Below are positions 7,114-15,600 of a stretch of DNA of 24,256 nt, in pieces (the first letter of the stretch is position 1; each line of letters opens with the position of its first letter). The translations under genes were made by a program, and so were the position numbers. This stretch comes from an uncultured Pseudomonadota bacterium (GTDB lineage Bacteria; Pseudomonadota; Gammaproteobacteria; Steroidobacterales; Steroidobacteraceae): contig CAITAM010000576.1 in the NCBI GenBank assembly GCA_903890265.1, positions 1 through 24,256 on the forward strand, read 5' to 3'. Below the pieces are notes generated by a model. That model was not told where the DNA came from. It was given only the letters and a program-made list of their open reading frames with translations, and made no database searches.

Positions 7114-9180
7114 ATGATTCGTGCACTGCCGTTGCGTCGCCTGCTGCTGGCGTCCCTCCTCGGTATTTCGTTCGGCATGCCGTTCGGCATCCCGCTTGCC
7201 GTGCCGGAGGCGACGGCGGCCACCGACACCGCGCAGGTGGACCGGATCCTCAGCCTGCTGGGCTCGGTGAAGCTCTATAACGAAGTCGCGCTGTCACCCG
7301 ACGGCAAGCGGCTCGTGTACGGCACCGTCTCGACCGGCAAGCGCGCGGGCGTCGACGTCGACGTGTCCTCGCTGTGGCTCGTGAACGCCCGCGACGGCTC
7401 GGGCGCGGTACGGCTGACGGCCTGTCCCGGCAGCGCCTGCGACGAGCACGGCGCCGCGTGGTCCGCCGACGGCAAGCGCGTGACGTTCGTGACGACCGAT
7501 GCGAAAGAACAGGCACAGGTGGCGGTCGCCAATGCGGACGGGACCGGGGTCCGGACGCTGACCGACGCGCACGGGCCGCTCGACACGCCGCGCTGGTCGC
7601 CGGACGGCACGCGGATCGCGTTCCTGTACGCCGCGGGCGCACCGAAGCTGCCCGGTCCGCTCAACCCGCTCGGCCGGGATGCCGGGGACCTCGACACCCA
7701 GGTCTTCGAGCAGCGGCTGACCGTGATCCCGGCGGCGGGCGGCACGCCCACGCTCCTCGGTCCGGCGGATCTCAACGTCTACGAGTACGACTGGTCGCCG
7801 GACGGCAGGGAGTTCGTCATCACCGCGGCCAGGGGCTCGGGCGATGCCAACTGGTGGATCGCGCACCTGGCCGTCATGGATGCCACGAGCGGCTCGGTCA
7901 CGACGCTCGCCAGCCCGCCGCTGCAGATCGCCTCGCCGCGCTGGTCGGGGGACGGCCGCAGGATCGCCTACATCTACGGTCTCATGAGCGACCAGACGAT
8001 CACCGGGGGCGACGTCTACGTCCTTGACCGCGCGGGCGGCGAACCCGTCAACGTGACCCCGAAGCTGCCGGCCTCGGTGCACACGATCACCTGGAACGGC
8101 TCCCCGACGCAGATCGTCGCGACGGAGTTCCGGGCCGGCGACGAAGTGCTGGCAACGATTGACGTCCCGTCGCGGACCCAGCGCGAGCTCTGGCACGCGC
8201 CGCAAATGATCTGGGCCAACAACATCATGGGCTTCACGCCCGGTGACGCCGGCATTGCGCTGTCGCGCGACGGCAGGATGTCCGCCGTCGTCCGCCAGTC
8301 CTACACCCAACCGCCCGAGGTCGAGACCGGGCCGCCGGGGAAATGGACCGCGATCACCCACGACAACGACCGGGTGGCCCGGGCCACCGGCGAGGTGACG
8401 AACCTGCACTGGAAGAGCGGTCCGTACGACGTGCAGGGCATGCTGGTCGCACCGCCGGTGGTCGAGCGCGGCAAGAAGTACCCGCTCGTCGTCGACGTGC
8501 ACGGCGGGCCGGCGTTCGCGCACTACCCGATTTTTCCGACGGTGCTCGAGTCGTTCGATGCCGCGCTCGCGAGCCACGGCTATTTCGTCTTCAAGCCCAA
8601 CCCGCGCGGCAGCTACGGCCAGGGCGAGGCGTTCACGCAGGCGAACGTCAAGGACTTTGGCCGGGGTGACCTTGCCGACATCCTGAGCGGCGTGGACGCC
8701 GTCGAGCAGGCGGCGCCGATCGATCCGAAGCGGGTCGGCATCACGGGCTGGAGCTACGGCGGTTACATGACGATGTGGGCGCTGACCCAGACCGATCGTT
8801 TCCGGGCGGCGGTGGCCGGCGCCGGGCTGTCGAACTGGCTGAGCTACTACGGCACCAACAGCATCGATACCTGGATGATCCCGTACTTCGGCAAGTCGAT
8901 CTACGACGATCGCGAGATCTACGAGCGCAGCTCGCCGATGAACTTCATCAAGAACGTCAGGGCACCCACGCTCCTGATCTCCGGTGATCGCGATGCCGAG
9001 GTGCCGGTCTCACAGTCCTACGAGTACTGGAACGCGCTGCGACGCCTCGGCGTGACCACCCGCTTCGTGGTCTATCCGGACGAGGGTCACTTCTTCTTCA
9101 AGCGTGACGACCAGGTGGACGCGATGATGCGGGTGGTCGACTGGTTCGACACGTACCTGCCGGCAGCGGGCGCGCGCTGA
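7114..9180 (+). CDS. S9-family serine peptidase (prolyl oligopeptidase / dipeptidyl-peptidase-like), exported
   Basis: This predicted periplasmic or secreted peptidase cleaves short peptides, typically releasing N-terminal dipeptides or acting as an oligopeptidase. Its 688 residues start with a signal peptide: basic MIRALPLRR, a hydrophobic core, and an Ala-rich end near 36. Residues about 40-400 are a beta-propeller with repeated Trp-Ser-x-Asp-Gly/Pro-Asp-Gly blade motifs (TolB/WD40-like). About 430-688 is an alpha/beta-hydrolase domain with the oxyanion-region motif DVHGGP. The triad is Ser547 in GWSYGGYM, Asp627 in GDRDAEVP and His659 in DEGHFF, all intact. The ATG at 7114 has AGGAAGAG 7 bases upstream. 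The gene stands alone, with 153 bases before it and 505 behind. Exact specificity (DPP-IV-like, acylaminoacyl or other) cannot be told. Confidence 0.93.
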   Translation: MIRALPLRRLLLASLLGISFGMPFGIPLAVPEATAATDTAQVDRILSLLGSVKLYNEVALSPDGKRLVYGTVSTGKRAGVDVDVSSLWLVNARDGSGAVRLTACPGSACDEHGAAWSADGKRVTFVTTDAKEQAQVAVANADGTGVRTLTDAHGPLDTPRWSPDGTRIAFLYAAGAPKLPGPLNPLGRDAGDLDTQVFEQRLTVIPAAGGTPTLLGPADLNVYEYDWSPDGREFVITAARGSGDANWWIAHLAVMDATSGSVTTLASPPLQIASPRWSGDGRRIAYIYGLMSDQTITGGDVYVLDRAGGEPVNVTPKLPASVHTITWNGSPTQIVATEFRAGDEVLATIDVPSRTQRELWHAPQMIWANNIMGFTPGDAGIALSRDGRMSAVVRQSYTQPPEVETGPPGKWTAITHDNDRVARATGEVTNLHWKSGPYDVQGMLVAPPVVERGKKYPLVVDVHGGPAFAHYPIFPTVLESFDAALASHGYFVFKPNPRGSYGQGEAFTQANVKDFGRGDLADILSGVDAVEQAAPIDPKRVGITGWSYGGYMTMWALTQTDRFRAAVAGAGLSNWLSYYGTNSIDTWMIPYFGKSIYDDREIYERSSPMNFIKNVRAPTLLISGDRDAEVPVSQSYEYWNALRRLGVTTRFVVYPDEGHFFFKRDDQVDAMMRVVDWFDTYLPAAGAR

Positions 9181-9188
9181 CGCACGCC

Positions 9189-9207
9189 GCGACGGCTGAA
9201 CCGTCGC
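9189..9207 (+). terminator. Terminator-like hairpin behind the S9 peptidase gene
   Basis: GCGACGG and CCGTCGC form a perfect 7-base stem around a 5-base loop, starting 8 bases after the peptidase stop codon. No T-run follows, so intrinsic termination would be weak. Its position is the main support. Confidence 0.35.
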
Positions 9208-9551
9208 CGGTCCGGCACGGGTGGGTCGGCGGTTCGTGACGTCTCGGCCTCTGGCCGACTCGCCACCCGCTGGCGTTTCCGGCGCGGCGTCAGCCGCGGG
9301 GCCAACGCACGGCTGGATGCGCCCGCGGTGAGGCCGCGACCGGACACCCGGGACCGGTAGTCCTGCCGCTCAGTCAGCCCGCGTCCTGGCAATCGGCACG
9401 AGGCCGCCACTAACCCGACCCCGCTGATTCAGCCGCAGGTCACGTCCGCGCGTCGTCAAGCGCTCGTCATCCCGCGCTCAGCGTCCGCACCCGCGGCACG
9501 GGCGTGCGGTGGCGAACGGTGCGCGAGAGCGCAGCGGTCGATAGTGATGGG

Positions 9552-9569
9552 GCGGGCACGCATGCCCGC
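9552..9569 (+). promoter_or_regulatory. Hairpin in the presumed leader of the glucan synthase gene
   Basis: GCGGGCA (9552-9558) pairs perfectly with TGCCCGC (9563-9569) around the tetraloop CGCA, followed by GTTTCCC. It lies 116 bases before the chosen start at 9686. It could be an operator dyad, an attenuator-like structure, or chance. Confidence 0.25.
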
Positions 9570-9685
9570 GTTTCCCTATGGATCGCCGTGCCCCGAATGC
9601 TCCCGTCAAGACTCCTGCCGGACGTGAGTGTCCGCGTCGTGGACACCCGCGTGCCGGGCCGGGACCCCGCCGGAGGCGTCGGACC

Positions 9686-12600
9686 GTGAGTCGCCTGGCG
9701 CGGTACATCGCGTACTTGACCCGACGGCGGTCGGCGATCGAGGACGCCGAGATCATTCGCGATGAAATCGCGAGCACCGAGCGTCTCGAGGCCCTCGCGT
9801 CGGTGCTGGCGCACGCGCACTCGGTCAGCCCGTGGCGCATCTCCCATCGCCCGTTGCAGCGGCGCTTGCGCGACAACGAGGCGGTGCTGCTCGCGACCTA
9901 TCGGGCCTTCGGCGCCACCGTGGATGCGGGCGAGGGAATCACGCCGGCGGCCGAGTGGCTGCTGGAAAACTTCCACGTGGTTGAGGAGCAGATCCGGGAG
10001 ATCCGCCAGGACCTGCCGCCGGCCTACTATCGCGAGCTGCCACAACTCGAGGGCGGTCCGTTTCGCGGATATCCCCGCGTGTACGGCATCGCCTGGGCCT
10101 TCGTGGCCCATACGGACAGCCGCTTTGAGATTCCGGTGCTCGAGCGTTTTCTGGTCGCCTACCAGGCGGTCTCGCCGCTGACCATCGGCGAACTGTGGGC
10201 AGTGGCGATCACGCTGCGGATCGTCCTCGTCGAGAACCTGCGCCGGGCGGCACGCCGCAGCCAGCAGGCGCGGCTCGCACGGACGGCGGCCGACGAGATG
10301 GCCGACCGGTTGCTTGGAATCAACGGGCCGCCGGGACGCATTCCACCGGATACGCAGCCGCTGACGACGGATTTCGTGGCGCAGCTCGCGCATCGGCTGC
10401 GGGGGCACGACCCTGACGCTTCCGGCGCGGACCGCTGGCTCGCCGAGCGCCTCGCCCGCCAGGGCACGTCGCTCGACGATGCGGTCGCGGCCGAGCACCA
10501 GCGCCAGACGATGGCGAACGTGACGATGCGTAACATCATCACGAGCATGCGGCTGATGTCGGAGGTTGACTGGGCCGAGCTCTTCGAGAGCATCAGCCTG
10601 GTCGAACAGGCACTGCGCCGTGCACCCCTCTACCCGTCCATGGACTTCGTGACGCGCAATCTGTATCGCTCGGCCGTGGAGCGGCTCGGTCGGCACTCGC
10701 CGCTGACCGAACTCAAGATCGCGACGCTCGCCTCGGCGCGCGCGGCCGCACCGTCCCGGACGGGGGCGGACGACGAGTCGCGGCGCACGGAGGACCCCGG
10801 CTTCCACCTTCTCGCCGCGGGCTTGCCGGCCTTCGAGCGTCTCGTTCAGTACCGCCGGCCGTGGCACCGGTGCCCGGGGCACTGGCTTCGGTGCCATTCG
10901 ACCCTGTCCTATTTCACCGGGCTCGGCACGCTGACCGCCGTGCTGCTCGGGGCCGGGCTTGGCGCCGTGGCGCAGGCGGCCGTCGCGGCGCCGTCGCCAC
11001 TCACCCTCGCGTGTCTCGCGGTCGTCGGGCTGATTCCGGCCACGGAACTCGCGATCAGCATCGTCAACCGCATCGTCCAGCAACGGGTCGGCACCCAGGT
11101 CCTGCCGAGCCTTGCGCTCCGGCACGGCGTCCCGGCGGAATTCCGAACGATGGTGGCGGTACCGTCGTTACTGACGAGCGTGGCCAGTGTCAACGAGCAG
11201 GTCGGTCGCCTCGAAATCCATCATCTGGCGTCGCTTGGCGGCGCCGTCCACTTCGCGCTGCTGACCGACGGCCTCGATGCCGACGCGGCCACGATCGACG
11301 GCGATGACGCCCTGCTCGCGGCGGCGGCCGCCGGGATCGCGCGGCTGAACCAGGCCTACGCCGGTGATGCCGGCGAACCGCGCTTCTTTCTCCTGCACCG
11401 GCGGCGCACCTGGAACGCGACCGAGCGCACCTGGATGGGCTGGGAACGCAAGCGCGGCAAGCTGCATGAACTGAATCAGCTACTGCGCGGCTCGACGGAC
11501 ACGCACTTCGTCAGCACCGACGGGCAACCGGTCACGGTGCCGGCCGGTGTCCGGTTCGTCATCACACTGGACGCCGACACGCGCCTGCCACGGGACACCG
11601 TCCGACGACTGATCGGCAAGCTGGCCCATCCCCAGAACCGACCCCGTTTCGACGTCGAGCGGGGCCGCATCGTCGAGGGCTATGCCATTCTCCAGCCGCG
11701 AGTGACGCCGTCGCTGCCGGTGGAGCGATCCAATTCACTATTCCAACGCGTCTTCACCAGTGTGGCCGGACTCGATCCGTATGCCGCGGCGGCCTCGGAC
11801 GTGTACCAGGACCTGTTCGGAGAGGGCTCCTACAGCGGCAAGGGAATCTACGACATCGACGCGTTCGAAACCGCCCTCGCCGGCCGTGTCGGCCCCGACT
11901 CGCTGCTAAGTCACGACCTGTTCGAGGGGCTCTACGCGCGGGCCGGGCTCGCCGCCGATGTCGAGGTGGTCGAGGATTTTCCCGATCGCTACGACGACGC
12001 GGCACGCCGCCAGCACCGCTGGGCCCGTGGCGACTGGCAGCTGCTGCCGTGGATAACCGGCCGGGGCGACGCGGGTGACCGGGCAGTCGGCCGGGACACG
12101 GCACTGCCGTTCGTGTCGCAGTGGAAGATGATCGACAACCTGCGCCGCAGCCTCGTGGCACCGGCCGCATTCGCTGCTCTCCTCGTCGGCTGGACACGGC
12201 CATGGCCGCAAGCGGTGGTGTGGACCGGCGGCGTCGTGGCCACGCTCGTCCTGCCGGTGCTGGCGAGCGTGCTCTCGGCAGTGCTTCCTGCGCGCTCCGG
12301 GGTGTCGCTTCGCAGCCATGGTCGTGCGTTCTGGCGCGACCTGTGGCTCGCCCTCCTCCAGTCACTGCTCGTGGTGGTGTTTCTGGCGCACCAGGCGTGG
12401 CTGATGACCGACGCGATGATCCGCTCCCTGTACCGCCTGGGGGTGAGCCGTCGGCACCTGCTGCAGTGGGTCAGCGCCGCCGAAAGCGGGGCGCGCGCGG
12501 GGCGCGGTCTCGCGCGCATGCACCGCTACATGACGGGCGGCCTGGTGCTCGCCCTCATCGTGCTTTGCGCCTCGCCGACCGTGTTCTCTGCGGCCCGCTA

Positions 12601-15600
12601 CCTCGTGTGGTCGTTCGCGCTGCTCTGGTTACTGGCGCCGCTCATCGCCTACGCCACGAGCCGCGACAACGGCCGATTGCCCGGGCCTGCCGTGTCGGTG
12701 ACGGAGGCGCGGGCCCTGCGCGACGTCGCGCGTCGGACCTGGCGCTACTTCGAGACGTTTGTCACTGCGGCAGACCACCACCTGCCACCTGACAACGTGC
12801 AGGAAGATCCGATCCTGGCGGTCGCCCACCGGACCTCACCGACCAACATGGGCCTCTACCTGCTGGCGACGGTCAGCGCCTGCGACTTTGGCTGGATCTC
12901 GCGTACCGAGATGGCCGACCGGCTCGACGCCACGCTCACCTCGATGGCATCGCTGCGGCGCTACCGGGGGCATTTCTTCAACTGGTACGACACGAGCGAC
13001 CTGCGGGTGCTCGATCCGGGCTACGTCTCCTCGGTCGACAGCGGGAATCTCGCCGCGCACCTCGTAACCGCCAGCATGGCCTGTCGCGAAGCGGACGAGG
13101 TAGGGCACGGCAGCCTCGTGGCGCTCGAGGGCGTACGGGATGCGCTGGGACTGGCCCGGCTTGCCGCGGCGCTGCTGCCACCGGCAACGCCGGCCGGGCG
13201 CGCACTCGGCGATGACTACGCCGTTGCTCTGCGCGAGACCGCCCTGGCGCTGGCGGCGGGGCTCGCCCCGGCGGCGGACCGTGTCGTCGCCTTTCGCCGG
13301 GCCCTCGGGCCGGCGGTCGTCATGGCAGACGTGGCGCGCGCGCTGCACCACGGTCACCCGGATCCGGTGCACGAGGATCTCGTGTTCTGGTCAGAGGCGG
13401 TCCGCCGTGCCATCGACTCCCACCTAAGCGACCTGCTGCTCGGTGAAGACGCGCGCGCAGTCCGGCAGGCGCGGCTCGCCGCCATGGCGTCGACCCTGAA
13501 AGCCATGGCCATGGCCATGGACTTTGCCTTCCTCTTCAACACCGAGCGACGGCTGCTGTCCATCGGGTACCGGCCGGACGACCAGAGCCTCGACTACAAC
13601 TGCTACGACCTGCTGGCCTCGGAGTCGCGCCTTGCAAGCTTCTTCGCCATTGCCAAAGGCGACGTGCCGGCACGCCACTGGTTTCGTCTCGGCCGCAGCG
13701 TGACGCTGGCCGGACGCGGCGCCGCGCTGATCTCCTGGTCCGGATCGATGTTCGAGTACCTGATGCCCTCGCTCGTCATGCGCGAACCGGCCGCGAGCAT
13801 CATCGCCCAGACCAACGACCTTATCGTCCGCCGCCAGATCGACTATGCCGGGCAGCTCGGGCTGCCGTGGGGAATCTCCGAGTCCGCCTACAACGAACGC
13901 GACATCGACTTTACCTACCAGTATTCGAACTTCGGGATCCCGGACCTTGGCCTGAAGCGCGGGCTGCGCGATAACGCGGTGATCGCTCCGTACGCGACGG
14001 CGCTCGCGGCGATGCTGCGGCCGGGCAGTGCCGTGAAGAACTTCCAGGTGCTGGCGGCGGAGGGCGCCGAGGGCCGGTACGGATTTATCGAGGCGCTCGA
14101 CTTTACGCCCCGGCGCCTGCCCGCGGGTTCGCGGGTCGCCCTCGTGCGCGCTTTCATGGCGCATCACCAGGGCATGACGGTGGTCGCGATCGGCAATACT
14201 CTGATGCAGGGTCGTATGCGTGAGCGGTTCCACGCCAGTCCCAGCGTCCGGGCCGCGGAGCTGCTGCTCCACGAGCGCCCGCCGCGCGACATCACGGTGA
14301 GCCGACCCTGGGTTCCCGAGCGGGCACCGCGCTTGCCGACCGCCGAATCGTCGACTGCCTCGACCCGCCGCTTCACCGATCCCGCCCGGTCGCCACTGCA
14401 GACGCAGCTACTCACCAACGGCCGTTACTCGGCCCTGCTGACGGGATCGGGTTCGGGCTACGGCCGCTGGCACGGTATTGCTGTTACGCGCTGGCGCGAG
14501 GACGCAGTCTGCGATGACCTCGGCAGCTTTCTCTACCTGCACGACCTGACGACCGGCGCGATCTGGTCGCCGTGCCAGCAACCCGTGGCGCTGGCCTCGG
14601 CCACGTACGAGGTCACGTTCGCGGAGGAGCGCGCGACCTTCACCTGTGTCACGGGCAGTCTGACGTCAACGCTCGAGGTGTTGGTGTCGCCCGAGGAGGA
14701 TGCCGAGGCCCGCTGTCTCACGCTTATCAACAACGGCCTGGAGACGCGGCTTATCGAGGTGACTTCGTACCTCGAGATCGTGCTTGCGCCGCTCGCGGCG
14801 GACATCGCGCATCCGGCTTTCTCGAAGCTGTTCATCGAGACCGATTACGACGCGGGGAGTGGTGCCCTGCTCGCGACGCGGCGACAGCGGGAAACCACCG
14901 ACGTCGAGATCTGGGCTTCGCACCACCTGGTCCTCGACGGGGAGGCCGCGGGCCCGTTGAGCCACGAGACCGATCGCCGGCGCTTTCTCGGCCGGGGCCG
15001 TGGTCCGCGCGAGGCCATCGAGGCGGCCCCGGCCGCCCCGTTATCCGGTACCACGGGGTTTGTGCTGGACGCGATCTTCAGTCTTCGGCAGGCGGTGCGC
15101 ATCGCGCCTGGCAAAACGGCGCGGCTCACGTTCTGGACCGGGGTTGCGCCAACGCGCGCCGCGGCCGTGGGCCTCGTCGATCGCCACCGGGGCAGCAATG
15201 CCTTTTCCCGCGCGAGCCTGCTCGCCTGGACGCACGCCCAGGTACAGCTGCGCCATCTCGGCGTGGCGGCGGCCGATGCCTGCCTCTTCCAGCGTCTCGC
15301 CGGGCACCTGATCTACAGCCAGCCGGATCTGCGGTCCGCGAGCACCGCGGTGGCATCGGGGCGTGGTGGCCCGCGGGATCTGTGGGCCCTTGGCATCTCG
15401 GGCGACCGGCCGATCGTGCTGTTGCGAATTGACGACGCCACGGATCTCGGTCTCGTGCGGGAGCTGCTCCTCGCGCACGAGTACTGGCAGAACAAGGGTC
15501 TGGACGTCGACCTCGTCGTACTGAACGAGCGCGCATCGTCCTACGTGCAGGATCTGCAGAACGAGCTCGACGCCGCCGCCCGCACCAGCCAGTCGCGACG

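Larger units (their letters stand above)
9181..9685. other. 505-base gene-free stretch between the peptidase and the glucan synthase genes
   Basis: I see no convincing gene here on either strand; the open frames are short, Arg/Pro-rich and lack Shine-Dalgarno sites. It holds several small inverted repeats: 9189-9207 (listed as a terminator), TCGGCC-TCT-GGCCGA at 9244-9258, and GCGGGCA-CGCA-TGCCCGC at 9552-9569. No clear sigma-70 promoter was found. The promoter and any osmotic control of the glucan synthase should lie in this stretch. Confidence 0.55.

Noticed and set aside
9087..9410. 107-codon minus-strand open frame overlapping the 3' end of the S9 peptidase gene
   Set aside because: It is Arg-rich, lacks a ribosome site and motif, and half of it is antisense to the peptidase's conserved C-terminus.
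9578..9685. In-frame N-terminal extension of the glucan synthase from an ATG at 9578
   Set aside because: The 36 residues are Arg/Pro-rich, there is no Shine-Dalgarno, and GTG 9686 has GGAGG at good spacing and gives a family-like N-terminus.
13500..13520. Tandem CCATGG-like repeats inside the glucan synthase gene
   Set aside because: They simply encode an Ala-Met-Ala-Met-Ala-Met stretch in a conserved part of the protein.
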